Shown here: piece by piece, positions 31,207 to 39,490 of the stretch
Numbering within the stretch: position 1 is the first letter of the stretch
Layout: each line of letters begins with the position of its first letter
IMG/VR virus record: IMGVR_UViG_3300031788_000007
Location: 1 to 64,000 of that record
Origin: a virus
Reading direction: 5' to 3' (one strand)
Length of the DNA: 64,000 nucleotides
The notes under the pieces: model-generated
Databases searched by the model: none
Seen by the model: the letters and a program-made list of their open reading frames with translations, nothing else
Told to the model about the DNA's origin: nothing
Translations under genes and position numbers: made by a program

Positions 31207-31452
31207 ATGGTGGGAAAAGAGAAAAGATTACCGGAGCATCCAAGAGCAAAGTGCATCCATCACGGCGAGATATTCATAGTCGTCGCGTGGGATGCTTTCT
31301 TTGCGGTCGGGCCGTTGCTTGGGCAGGGGAGCACGGCAGATGAAGCCTGGGAGAGCGCAGGGCGGCCTACGATGGCATCGGTGATGCCTACTGTTAACGC
31401 AGCGGTTCTCAGCGGAGAGCGGTATTTCAGGAAGCATCGGGGAAAGAGGTAG
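31207..31452 (+). CDS. Hypothetical small protein
   Basis: An 81-aa protein from ATG 31207 after GAGGAGGATTGTTCA; an in-frame GTG at 31129 is upstream without a good SD. Basic with a short Trp-containing segment (VVAWDAFFAVGPLLGQGSTADEAWESAG), like small phage proteins of unknown role. Confidence 0.55.
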   Translation: MVGKEKRLPEHPRAKCIHHGEIFIVVAWDAFFAVGPLLGQGSTADEAWESAGRPTMASVMPTVNAAVLSGERYFRKHRGKR

Positions 31453-31454
31453 TT

Positions 31455-31886
31455 ATGGCAATCACACTAAACTTCGCCTGCAACGATCCCGACAACGGGA
31501 ACTTTGTAGGCCGCTTCGACCGGATGGACTTAGACGCCGGGGATCTTCACATGGAGTTCGAGGGAAGTGAGACTTCAGTTGAGTTCGACTTCCCTACTCG
31601 TGGCGGCTATGGGAACGTCACGGTCGGAGAGAAGCAGACGACCTCGCTGGCATACAAAGAGTGGTATGGGAATTGGTGCTGGAATGCGGCGTCTTTTACC
31701 TGGGCGGAAGCGTTGGAGATCATCAACTATCTTGGCGCTACAGGTGAGTGGAGCATGACCGAGGGGCCTTGCTCTCTGTTTGATGCGTTCAACAAGCGTC
31801 ACAGGATTACACAGACGGAGTGGAAGACTGAGAACGAAGCGGGGAGGGTAGGCTGTGAAAGTTTGGATACTAGAACGCGACCATGA
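31455..31886 (+). CDS. Hypothetical protein
   Basis: A 143-aa protein from ATG 31455, 2 nt after the upstream stop. Beta-rich with several Trp and Gly (KEWYGNWCWNAASFTWAEALEI). No recognised family. The next gene starts inside its 3' end in another frame. Confidence 0.55.
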   Translation: MAITLNFACNDPDNGNFVGRFDRMDLDAGDLHMEFEGSETSVEFDFPTRGGYGNVTVGEKQTTSLAYKEWYGNWCWNAASFTWAEALEIINYLGATGEWSMTEGPCSLFDAFNKRHRITQTEWKTENEAGRVGCESLDTRTRP

Positions 31887-32040
31887 GCCGATCACGACGC
31901 TCCGCGATACCCCTGAAGGCACGGCTGCTGCTAGAAGTATCCTCAACAGCCTTCCAACGGGAGAGGATCACTACTACGACGCAGTTCTTTACGAGCGCAT
32001 TGAGCCGGGGCCGCGAGTCCAAAATTTGGAGTCACGATGA
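31855..32040 (+). CDS. Hypothetical small protein (GTG start)
   Basis: A 61-aa protein from GTG 31855 with GGGGAGGG about 8 nt upstream, overlapping the previous gene by 32 nt. MKVWILERDHEPIT... Its last seven codons are made by palindrome copy 9 (read R-V-Q-N-L-E-S-R). Confidence 0.5.
   Translation: MKVWILERDHEPITTLRDTPEGTAAARSILNSLPTGEDHYYDAVLYERIEPGPRVQNLESR
32016..32032. repeat. 17-bp palindrome, copy 9 (AGTCCAAAATTTGGAGT)
   Basis: Lies in the last codons of the gene at 31855. Its GGAG (32028-32031) is the SD for the ATG at 32037. Confidence 0.9.
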
Positions 32041-32282
32041 TTACCTGCCGATACTGCGGAGAGAAGATTGTGCCGGATACCCGCGAGGGTTGGCTGCTCG
32101 ACATTCACCAGCCGGCGGGGGTGTTTAAGAGGGTCTGGGGCCGCACAGGAGGAATCTTCGGCTGGATGCACGCTCCGAAGACCGCGAAGGCCCGCCATTG
32201 CGATTACTGGGCCGAGGCTAGACCGAACTGGCGCCGGGCGCTCAGGGGCCGCAGGGAGAGGATAGGGAGGGTTTCAGCATGA
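32037..32282 (+). CDS. Small Cys/His protein
   Basis: An 81-aa protein from ATG 32037 (ATGA overlap). CRYC near residue 4 and HCDYW near residue 58 suggest zinc binding; the C-terminus is Arg-rich (RRALRGRRERIGR). Nucleic-acid binding is possible. Starts use the SD in palindrome copy 9. Confidence 0.55.
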   Translation: MITCRYCGEKIVPDTREGWLLDIHQPAGVFKRVWGRTGGIFGWMHAPKTAKARHCDYWAEARPNWRRALRGRRERIGRVSA

Positions 32283-32551
32283 AGATCAAACTAGAACTCG
32301 AAGACTTCCGTTTCGCCACGACAAGGGGAGCGACTTTCGGCGATGTCCGCTGGCTACTTGTGGATGTAGGAGGTAAGCCTTTTTCGGTGTACACCACGAT
32401 GAGCCCACAGCCATTTCAGTCGCCAGAGAAGAGCGAATACTACGACCGCCTGTTGATCGAGAAGATGGAGTTAATGCTTCGGATGGTGTTCGTGGATGCT
32501 TGTGCAGCGATACCGCCGGGGACGGCGATACTTGACGAGGAAGTGCGATGA
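32279..32551 (+). CDS. Hypothetical protein
   Basis: A 90-aa protein from ATG 32279 (ATGA overlap): MKIKLELEDFRFATTRG..., beta strands then a helical, hydrophobic C-terminal half. Part of a run of coupled small genes. Unknown. Confidence 0.5.
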   Translation: MKIKLELEDFRFATTRGATFGDVRWLLVDVGGKPFSVYTTMSPQPFQSPEKSEYYDRLLIEKMELMLRMVFVDACAAIPPGTAILDEEVR

Positions 32552-32748
32552 GCGACGAGAGCATCCTTGGACTTCTCCTTCGGGCGCACAAAGATTGCTG
32601 TGCTCAGGCTTATGGGGAAGAGTTTATCCACAAAAACGTCAGCGCTATGTGCTGTTACCAACAGGCGGCACAGAGCATCGAGTCTGCAATCAAGTCGGTA
32701 TTCATGGCTCAAGCTCACGTGATTGCCGACAAGAAGCCGAGGGGGTGA
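32548..32748 (+). CDS. Hypothetical small protein
   Basis: A 66-aa protein from ATG 32548 (ATGA overlap), Cys- and Ala-containing helices (AHKDCCAQAYG, MCCYQQAAQSIE). No known family; coupled to its neighbours. Confidence 0.5.
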   Translation: MSDESILGLLLRAHKDCCAQAYGEEFIHKNVSAMCCYQQAAQSIESAIKSVFMAQAHVIADKKPRG

Positions 32749-32750
32749 CA

Positions 32751-33032
32751 ATGAGCAACTGGGTCTATGACAAGTGGATGGAGCCGAAGGTGGTCAAGAC
32801 GGAGATACTGCCTCCCGAGACTGCGCAAGAGCGGGCGTACCGCGATCCCATGTACTTCGCAAAGCACTATCTGCTTGGCGAGTGGCCGGTCAACGATGCC
32901 GTCTACAGCCGCGAGGAAGTGGAGAAAATGGTGAATCGGGGAGAGATTTTCCCAGCGCGGGCGGATGAGTTGCTGCGGCTTCGCTACGAGGTTAAGCGCA
33001 AGGGAGAGAAGGTGCAGGTATGCGAAAAGTAA
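32751..33032 (+). CDS. Hypothetical protein
   Basis: A 93-aa protein from ATG 32751, 2 nt after the upstream stop. Charged and helical with EEVEKMVNRGEIFPARADELLRL broken by Pro. Family not recognised. Confidence 0.5.
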   Translation: MSNWVYDKWMEPKVVKTEILPPETAQERAYRDPMYFAKHYLLGEWPVNDAVYSREEVEKMVNRGEIFPARADELLRLRYEVKRKGEKVQVCEK

Positions 33033-33277
33033 GGATCACAGCAATGGGGCCTTTGGGTTGGAAGGACACAGAGGACATCTTCGAGGAGGACGATTTGGTT
33101 CTTATCTCGAACGGTCGAGTGAAGCCGGTTCGTCAGTTGCGGGAGGGGGAAGTTCTGGTACGGTTCAACGGCCAGCCGGGGACTCCGCAGTGGTGGACGG
33201 TGATGAAGATGGAGTGGTTGAGGAGGGATCATCATAGAAGTCATCTTGACAAACCATCTTTGGGGACGGACACTTAA
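33020..33277 (+). CDS. Hypothetical protein
   Basis: An 85-aa protein from ATG 33020, overlapping the previous gene by 13 nt, with GGAGAAGGTGCAGGT upstream. Beta-rich N-terminal half (MRKVRITAMGPLGWKDTEDIF). Last gene before a strong terminator. Unknown. Confidence 0.5.
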   Translation: MRKVRITAMGPLGWKDTEDIFEEDDLVLISNGRVKPVRQLREGEVLVRFNGQPGTPQWWTVMKMEWLRRDHHRSHLDKPSLGTDT

Positions 33278-33302
33278 ACCACGAAACGCGAAGCGCGACC
33301 TT

Positions 33303-33329
33303 GGGGGTCTTGATAGACCCCCGATTTTT
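33303..33329 (+). terminator. Strong rho-independent terminator
   Basis: GGGGGTCT (33303-33310) and AGACCCCC (33315-33322) form a perfect 8-bp stem with a TGAT loop, followed by GATTTTT. It isolates the accessory cassette downstream. Confidence 0.9.
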
Positions 33330-33352
33330 GGGGGAAGATGGGGAGGAAGTAC

Positions 33353-34324
33353 ATGGGGACACAGACACACAAAGTAGAAGTCGTGCGTATTCAGATCGAA
33401 GCGCATCCCAATGCAGATCGCCTCGATGTTGCCCGAATCTTTGGGTTTACCTGTTGTGTAGCCAGAGGCCAATTCCAAGACGGACAACTTGCCGCCTACG
33501 TCCAACCGGACTCGGTTGTAGACTCGGCGCGGCCGGAATTTGAGTTTCTAGTGGGGCATGAGCGCATCCGCGTGAAGAAGTTGCGCGGGGTGGTTTCGAT
33601 GGGACTCTTGCTTCCCGCTCCCGATGGAGCGCAAGAAGGCGACGATTTGGCAGAGCATTTCGGCGTTACCCACTATGAGCCTCCGATCCCTGGAGAACGC
33701 TGTGGCGAGGTCGAGGGCGGTCCTGTCGGCATCTGGGCTCCAAAGTATGATGTGGAGTCAATGTACCGCTATAAGCGCCTATTTGAGCCAAGAGAGCTTG
33801 TTGTAGCAACCGAGAAGATTCACGGAGCCAACAGTCGTTTCGTGTTCGCACAAGCCGAGGATCGGATGTATTGCGGAAGCCGCGGTGAGTGGAAAGCTCC
33901 GAACCCTGCTGACATTTGGTGGAAGGCACTTAAAACGAATCCTTGGATTGAGGAGTTCTGCCGCCAATTTCCAGGTGACGTGCTTTACGGAGAAGTGTTT
34001 GGAAATGTCCAGAGTCTCAAGTACGGAGCCGGGCCGGGAGAGGTGTTCTTCCGAGCTTTTGACGTGCTGAGAGGCAGCGCATGGAGAGAGTACAACGACT
34101 GGACTCAATACATCTCGGCAGATCATCGCGTCCCGGTGGTCTATGGTGGAGCGTTTGATTTCGACATGCTCGTTAAGTTATCAGACGGACCAAGTTTGAT
34201 ACCGGGAGCGAACCACTGCCGAGAGGGGATTGTAGTGCGACCTATCCCCGAGCGCATCCATGAACACCTTGGCCGCATCCATCTCAAGTTGGTTAGCAAC
34301 ACTTATCTGGAAAAGGAGAAGTGA
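33353..34324 (+). CDS. RNA ligase, Rnl5/DraRnl-like
   Basis: A 323-aa ATP-dependent nucleotidyltransferase. ATG 33353 follows GGGGAGGAAGT. The N-terminus (EAHPNADRLDVARI.G) resembles an OB-fold domain as in Deinococcus-type RNA ligase. Motif I is EKIHGAN near residue 153 with the adenylated Lys, motif III YGEVFG near 215, motif IV EGIVVRP near 297, motif V LKLVSNTYL near the end. Would seal nicks in RNA, possibly repairing host tRNA cleaved by defence nucleases. First gene of the accessory cassette; couples to the next gene as TGATG. Confidence 0.75.
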   Translation: MGTQTHKVEVVRIQIEAHPNADRLDVARIFGFTCCVARGQFQDGQLAAYVQPDSVVDSARPEFEFLVGHERIRVKKLRGVVSMGLLLPAPDGAQEGDDLAEHFGVTHYEPPIPGERCGEVEGGPVGIWAPKYDVESMYRYKRLFEPRELVVATEKIHGANSRFVFAQAEDRMYCGSRGEWKAPNPADIWWKALKTNPWIEEFCRQFPGDVLYGEVFGNVQSLKYGAGPGEVFFRAFDVLRGSAWREYNDWTQYISADHRVPVVYGGAFDFDMLVKLSDGPSLIPGANHCREGIVVRPIPERIHEHLGRIHLKLVSNTYLEKEK

Positions 34325-35520
34325 TGGCACCTATTCCCCTCCTTCTTGTTAGCGACTCCCCTGCGGCCCCAACAGGGCTTGGCAGGATCACGCGAGAGCT
34401 TGCAGTCCGCATCCACGAGAACCTGGGGGACACCTTCCGGCTGGCAACACTGGGCTACGGGGGGAACTATTCCAGCCGCTTCAAGTGGCCGCAGTATCAG
34501 ATTTCCAGACTTGAAGCGTGGAGTGTTCCTGATCTTCCGAGGGTTTGGAAGGACTTCGCTGGCGACGAGAAGGGAATAATTCTGACCATCTGGAATCCTT
34601 CATGGTTGCCCTGGTTGGCCGATCCCGAGAAGTTGGCGCCGGGGACTTTGAAAGACTTCCTGAAAACGAAGCCGTTCGAGCGGTGGGGATACTTCCCCGT
34701 GGATGCGGAAGGCCCGAACGGGAAGCTGCCGGCGGAAGTGGAGATGGTAATTAAGGGGTTCGACAGGCCATTGATGTATACCCAGTGGGCCTCAGACCTT
34801 GTTGAGAATACGTGCGGCTTGAAGGTGCCTCACCTTCCTCACGGGACCGACACGAACATCTTCTATCCCCGCGACAAGAGGGAGATGCGGAAGACGTTCC
34901 TGCGGACGGTGAACGGCTTGGGAGAGCCGAAGGAAGGCGAGAACCCGATGCTGATGGCCGACAGCGTGTTCTTGGTCGGAGCGATTGCCACCAACAGCGC
35001 CCGCAAGGATTGGAACCTCTGCTTCGAGGTGTGCCAGGAGTTGCTTCGCCGCGGAGTCAACGTAGGTCTGTGGGCTCACACAAACGCTCTCAGCAAGCAC
35101 TGGAACATCATGGGGCTGGCGAAGGCTTACGGGATGGAGGGAAGGATCGTTCCAACGGTCACGGAGCTTACAGACGAACAGATGGCCGAGGCGCAGTGCG
35201 CTTGCGATGTGACGATAATGCCGAGTCTGGGAGAAGGTTTTGGACTGCCGATTTTTGAGTCCCTCGCGTGTGGTGTTCCATGTATCCATATCGACTACGC
35301 AGGAGCGGCTGAGTTTCTTCCAGACGAGTACAAAGTGAAGCCGGTTGCTTTTTATGGAGAGGGGTTTTACGCTAACCGGCGCCCTGTCTCTACCCCGTCA
35401 GATTGGGCAGACAAGATTCAAGCGGCATACGGAACTAAGGCGGAACTGCCGAGCAAGTTGACTTGGGAAAATCTGTGGCCGAGGTGGAAGGCGTGGCTTG
35501 AGGATGGGGTAAATGGGTAA
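34324..35520 (+). CDS. Glycosyltransferase, GT4/GT-B type
   Basis: A 398-aa GT-B enzyme from ATG 34324 after GGAGAAGTG. The N-terminal Rossmann start LLLVSDSPAAPTGLGRI and the C-terminal EGFGLPIFESLACGVPCI (E-x7-E donor site) are typical of GT4. It would transfer a sugar from a nucleotide donor to a glycan, host surface or virion target; substrate unknown. Ends D-G-V-N-G; the HNH gene that follows overlaps by 8 nt and ends with K-G-V-N-G-E-T-L. Confidence 0.75.
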   Translation: MAPIPLLLVSDSPAAPTGLGRITRELAVRIHENLGDTFRLATLGYGGNYSSRFKWPQYQISRLEAWSVPDLPRVWKDFAGDEKGIILTIWNPSWLPWLADPEKLAPGTLKDFLKTKPFERWGYFPVDAEGPNGKLPAEVEMVIKGFDRPLMYTQWASDLVENTCGLKVPHLPHGTDTNIFYPRDKREMRKTFLRTVNGLGEPKEGENPMLMADSVFLVGAIATNSARKDWNLCFEVCQELLRRGVNVGLWAHTNALSKHWNIMGLAKAYGMEGRIVPTVTELTDEQMAEAQCACDVTIMPSLGEGFGLPIFESLACGVPCIHIDYAGAAEFLPDEYKVKPVAFYGEGFYANRRPVSTPSDWADKIQAAYGTKAELPSKLTWENLWPRWKAWLEDGVNG

Positions 35521-36328
35521 GATTATCGATCTTGAGGGTCAGAGGTTTGGACTACTTGTTGCTCGTAATCGAGCGGGTGTCAATAGGCATGGACAGTCTC
35601 GATGGCTATGCCTGTGCGACTGCGGGGAAGAGACAATTGTGGTTATTGGTAATTTACGCAATGGCATCACGAGGAGTTGCGGATGCTTGAAACACTACGT
35701 ATGCCAAACAAAGTTTAGGACGCACGGAAATTCAAGCGGTGGAGTAAAAACACGAGAATATACAACATGGAGAAACATGCGATCTCGCTGTGGAAATCAA
35801 AATAACACCGAGTGGAAAAACTACGGAGGTCGCGGAATATCTGTTTGCGAGCGTTGGGAATCGTTTGAGAATTTTCTTTTCGATATGGGGAAAAAACCGG
35901 ATGGGTTAAGCCTTGAAAGAGAGGACGTAAACGGAAACTATACCCCGGAAAACTGTCGATGGGCAACACCAAAAGAACAAGTAAAGAACAGGAGAGGAAG
36001 GACTAAATGTAAGCGAGGGCACGAACTAGTGAAGGGTAATGTCTATATCTCCGGTGGGACTCGACACTGCCGAAAGTGTGTTTTGGCGAGAACCTCCAAA
36101 TCCAAGAAACCAACAAATCAGGTTAAGGCTAGAGAATCGTTGGCTTGGGCTGTCAGGTCAGGAAAGATGAAACGACAACCATGTGAAGTCTGCGGAGATC
36201 CTCAATCACATGGGCATCACGAAGATTACAACCACCCATTGTTGGTATCGTGGTTGTGCCCAAAACATCACCTCGACAGACATCATCAACTGCGTCTCCT
36301 TAAGGGAGTGAATGGGGAGACACTGTAG
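35513..36328 (+). CDS. HNH homing-type endonuclease
   Basis: A 271-aa protein. The N-terminal part has a zinc-binding CDCGEE and CGC block, then YTTWRNMRSRCGN ... YGGRGISVCERW ... LEREDVNGNYTPENCRWAT, a module of free-standing phage homing endonucleases also present at 44982. Near the C-terminus CEVCGDPQSHGHHEDYNHP followed by CPKHHLDRHH forms a second HNH-like site. Sits between GT4 and radical SAM genes, breaking the cassette. Its last residues repeat the end of GT4. Confidence 0.75.
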   Translation: MGKIIDLEGQRFGLLVARNRAGVNRHGQSRWLCLCDCGEETIVVIGNLRNGITRSCGCLKHYVCQTKFRTHGNSSGGVKTREYTTWRNMRSRCGNQNNTEWKNYGGRGISVCERWESFENFLFDMGKKPDGLSLEREDVNGNYTPENCRWATPKEQVKNRRGRTKCKRGHELVKGNVYISGGTRHCRKCVLARTSKSKKPTNQVKARESLAWAVRSGKMKRQPCEVCGDPQSHGHHEDYNHPLLVSWLCPKHHLDRHHQLRLLKGVNGETL

Positions 36329-36331
36329 AGA

Positions 36332-37756
36332 ATGAAGATTTGCCTCATCACGCCGCCGTCTCCCTTCTTGCTAGATCAGCGAGTATTCCCCTCACTCGGA
36401 ATCTTGAAGGTCGCGGCGGTTCTGGAGCAAGCCGGTGTACAGGTGGACCATCTCGATCTAACCGGAGTGTCGAACTATGAAGAAGCTGCTAGGGAATATC
36501 AAGGAAATGCTGACGTTTATGCTTTTACCTCCACAACCCCGCAACTGCCAGCAGCTATTAGAATCCGCAGAGCAATTGGTGGACGAAGCGTGCTCGGCGG
36601 TCCTCATGCAACACTCGTACACGCCGCAGCAAAACGTGGAAATTCAAGAGCTAAATCGGCACTGGAAGGCTTGCTTGCGGAGTTTGGAACCGTCGTTGCT
36701 GGAGATGGAGAGAAGGCTATCTTTACGGCGCTTCACTCGCGGGGACTGGTAGACGCCGACGATCCGAAGGGCATCCTTTGGCAGTCGTCTAAAGACTTCA
36801 GCGAGTCACCCTGGCCGGCGCGTCACCTGCTCGACATGGAGAGCTACCACTACAGCATCGACGGCGCCAAGGCGGGGCATTGCATCGGGCAACTTGGATG
36901 CCCCTACCACTGCACGTTCTGCTCCGGCCGTAATTCTCCCATGTTGCGCCAGATCCGGCTAAGGACGCCTGACAGCGTTCTCGCCGAGGTTCGCCACCTG
37001 TATCAAACCTACGGCTTCACCGGAATCAACTTCTTCGACGACGAGTTGAACGTGAACCGGGAGATGATCCCACTGATGCGCGGCATGGCTTCTCTGGCAA
37101 AAGAATTGGGTATCGAGTGGAAGTTGCGCGGATTCATCAAATCAGAACTGTTCAACGAGGAGCAAGCGGAGGTCATGTACGAGGCCGGGTTCCGCTGGAT
37201 TCTGACCGGCTTTGAGAGTGGGTCTGACCGCATCTTGAAGAACATTCAGAAGATGGCCACCCGCGACCAAAACACCCGCTGTATGGAGATTGCCCATACT
37301 CACGGATTGAAAGTGAAGGCGCTGATGAGCTTGGGCCATGCCGGAGAGTCTCTTGAGACGGTGATGGACACCTGTAGTTGGCTATTGGAGACGAAGCCGG
37401 ACGACCTCGACGTTACGGTGATTACCCCGTATCCGGGTTCTCCGTATTGGGATGATGCAGTTCACCTCCGCGACAACGTGTGGCGATACACAGCCACCAA
37501 GACAGGCGACTTTCTCTACATGGAGGAGGTGGACTTCACACAGACAGCCGACTACTACAAAGGCGTTGCCGGGGAGTACGTGAGTCACGTCTGGACAGAT
37601 GAGTTGTCGCAGAAGGATTTAGTCGACTCTCGTGACTGGCTGGAGTGTGTCACAAAGGCAGAGTTAGGGATTGCCATGCCTACTAGCCAGCCAGCAATCG
37701 CTTATGAATCGTCGATGGGTATGACCTCAAAAATCCTTCGGAGTAGTGTAAAATGA
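36332..37756 (+). CDS. Radical SAM protein with B12-binding domain
   Basis: A 474-aa protein. Residues 1-140 are a cobalamin-binding-like domain (ICLITPPSPFLLDQRVFPSLG). The [4Fe-4S] motif CPYHCTFC lies near 192-199, followed by a TIM-barrel half with FFDDELNVN and GFESGSD. This class catalyses methylation or other radical rearrangements. In a cassette with glycosyltransferases and a methyltransferase, it likely modifies a sugar, lipid or nucleotide. Ends S-M-G-M...I-L-R-S-S, a pattern repeated at the end of the following HNH gene. Confidence 0.75.
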   Translation: MKICLITPPSPFLLDQRVFPSLGILKVAAVLEQAGVQVDHLDLTGVSNYEEAAREYQGNADVYAFTSTTPQLPAAIRIRRAIGGRSVLGGPHATLVHAAAKRGNSRAKSALEGLLAEFGTVVAGDGEKAIFTALHSRGLVDADDPKGILWQSSKDFSESPWPARHLLDMESYHYSIDGAKAGHCIGQLGCPYHCTFCSGRNSPMLRQIRLRTPDSVLAEVRHLYQTYGFTGINFFDDELNVNREMIPLMRGMASLAKELGIEWKLRGFIKSELFNEEQAEVMYEAGFRWILTGFESGSDRILKNIQKMATRDQNTRCMEIAHTHGLKVKALMSLGHAGESLETVMDTCSWLLETKPDDLDVTVITPYPGSPYWDDAVHLRDNVWRYTATKTGDFLYMEEVDFTQTADYYKGVAGEYVSHVWTDELSQKDLVDSRDWLECVTKAELGIAMPTSQPAIAYESSMGMTSKILRSSVK

Positions 37757-37809
37757 GGGCATCAGGCGTTGTAGCGCCCGACAAAAGTCACCGAGATAGG
37801 AGTCTCAGG

Positions 37810-38367
37810 ATGCCCCATGACCAGTTTATCTTAGATCGTCACGAAGTATTCATGGAGAGGTTCTTGGCCAAAATTGAGGTCGTTGGTGAGTGTTGGCTAT
37901 GGATTGGAGCCAAACAGAATCCACGAAGAAGCCAGCCTGTCGGTTACGGAGTCATGGTTGTTTGTCCCCGTCCGAGATATGCAATGTTAGCTCATCGTTT
38001 GAGTTGGGTGTTGCATCATGGGCTAATTCCAGAAGGTTTGGGAGTCCTGCATAAATGCGATAATCCTCCGTGTGTAAATCCAGATCATCACTTTCTTGGA
38101 GATCAGAAGGATAACATGGAGGATTGCGTAACCAAGGGTAGGAAGGAATATGGAGAAAATCACTCTCGGGCTACGCTTACCGAGTCTAAGGTTTTGGAAA
38201 TCAGGAGACTCGCCGATTCTGGGGTAGGACTACCCGAGATTGCATCTCGGTTTAACTCTCCTCACCCCACGATTTGGGCCGTAGCTAAAAGAAAGTCTTG
38301 GAGGTATCTCCCAGAAGAATATTCGATGGGGATGGGATTACCACCGTCGATTCTAAGGACAACATGA
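37810..38367 (+). CDS. HNH endonuclease (HNH_3 type)
   Basis: A 185-aa protein. ATG 37810 follows ATAGGAGTCTCAGG; an ATG at 37753 overlaps the radical SAM stop and is an alternative. GECWLWIGA, GYGVM ... AHRLSWVLHHG and LHKCDNPPCVNPDHHFLG form the HNH_3 nuclease; a C-terminal helix-turn-helix-like module (EIASRFNSPHPTIWAVAKRK) may bind DNA. It interrupts the accessory cassette and ends with a copy of the radical SAM gene's 3' end. Confidence 0.75.
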   Translation: MPHDQFILDRHEVFMERFLAKIEVVGECWLWIGAKQNPRRSQPVGYGVMVVCPRPRYAMLAHRLSWVLHHGLIPEGLGVLHKCDNPPCVNPDHHFLGDQKDNMEDCVTKGRKEYGENHSRATLTESKVLEIRRLADSGVGLPEIASRFNSPHPTIWAVAKRKSWRYLPEEYSMGMGLPPSILRTT

Positions 38368-38903
38368 ACATTGAACGAGCACTAGCAACGGAAGGATTCA
38401 TGGCTGAAAGCGAGTTGACCTATCTGGCCGAGCTTGCCACAAAGTCAAAGGCCATCGCTGAGGTTGGAACGTGGCAGGGAAGAAGCGCGATAGCTTTTGC
38501 GGAGAATACTCGGGGGAGTGTTCTTTGCGTCGACACATGGGCTGACAACGCCTACGGTAGCGCCTCCGCTGAGATGACGTGCCATCCAAACTGGCTGTGG
38601 GATGCGTTCATGCGGAACACGATTGATCTGGGAAACATCCACGCATGGCGCATGAACTCGGTCGAGGGAGCGAGTAAGGCGAAATCGTTGGGGATGACTT
38701 TTGATCTTGTCTTCATCGACGCCGGTCACAACTACGAGGATGTTGTTTCTGACATCAAAGCGTGGAGTTCAATGCTGGCTCCCGATGGAGTCTTGTGCGG
38801 CCACGACTATGCCGAATATCACCCCGGAGTGATGAAGGCTGTCGATGAACTCGTTTTGAAGTTCAGAGTAGTGGGGACGATCTGGACCACGGAGGGTGCA
38901 TGA
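38364..38903 (+). CDS. Class I SAM-dependent methyltransferase
   Basis: A 179-aa protein from ATG 38364 in an ATGA overlap with the HNH stop. EVGTWQGRSAIAFA is the SAM-binding motif I and VFIDAGHNYEDVVSDI the motif II region of methyltransferase_24-like enzymes. Acceptor unknown; neighbouring glycosyltransferases suggest a glycan. A longer frame to 38298 is an artefact of the HNH region. Confidence 0.7.
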   Translation: MNIERALATEGFMAESELTYLAELATKSKAIAEVGTWQGRSAIAFAENTRGSVLCVDTWADNAYGSASAEMTCHPNWLWDAFMRNTIDLGNIHAWRMNSVEGASKAKSLGMTFDLVFIDAGHNYEDVVSDIKAWSSMLAPDGVLCGHDYAEYHPGVMKAVDELVLKFRVVGTIWTTEGA

Positions 38904-39490
38904 GGTTTACGATCATCACCCCAACCGTTCAGCGCCAGAGTCTCCTGAAGGCTTGTGCGTCTGTGGATTCTCAGGTGGGAGTTGAGTGGGAACACGTCGT
39001 CATGGTGGACTCCGCAGAGTTTAATGCCGACATGATGCTCTCTCTCGCTCATCCCCGGAGGACGATTCTCCATTGCGACCGGCCGCATCGGAACGGAGGG
39101 AACACTTGCCGGCACAATGCCTGGGCTCTGGCGACCGGGGACTATTTCTTTTACCTCGACGACGACAACTACTTGGCCGACGAGAAGATTCTCGAAGACC
39201 TGTCGATTGCTTTGGAGCAGGCAGGAAACCCTCAGTGGGGAATCTTCCCGATCCTTCGTCACGGTCAGAGGTTCTATTTCAATCCCCCGCAGCCCTGCTA
39301 CGTTGACACAGGGAACGTCGTAGTGAGGCGGGAGGTAGGTAGGTGGCCCGACATCCCCGATTACTGCTCAGACGCGGTTTGGGTGGAGGGGTTGAAGCAG
39401 TATCCATTCGCGGCATTTCCCGATTCCAGGCCGATCATGGTGATGCCGGATTCTAGTTTTGGAGCAGGAGGAGGAATCAATGGGCAGTAA
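38900..39490 (+). CDS. Glycosyltransferase family 2 (GT-A)
   Basis: A 196-aa protein from ATG 38900 (ATGA overlap, GGAGGGTGC upstream). Begins FTIITPTVQRQSLLKACASV, and YLDDDN near residue 91 is the metal- and nucleotide-sugar-binding DxD. Length is short for GT2, so it is a single catalytic domain. Works with the GT4 and second GT2 in the cassette. Confidence 0.75.
   Translation: MRFTIITPTVQRQSLLKACASVDSQVGVEWEHVVMVDSAEFNADMMLSLAHPRRTILHCDRPHRNGGNTCRHNAWALATGDYFFYLDDDNYLADEKILEDLSIALEQAGNPQWGIFPILRHGQRFYFNPPQPCYVDTGNVVVRREVGRWPDIPDYCSDAVWVEGLKQYPFAAFPDSRPIMVMPDSSFGAGGGINGQ

Noticed and set aside
36477-36752. Nested + strand ORF inside the radical SAM gene
   Set aside because: The main frame here is a well-formed B12-binding domain; the nested frame has no SD and looks like a shadow.
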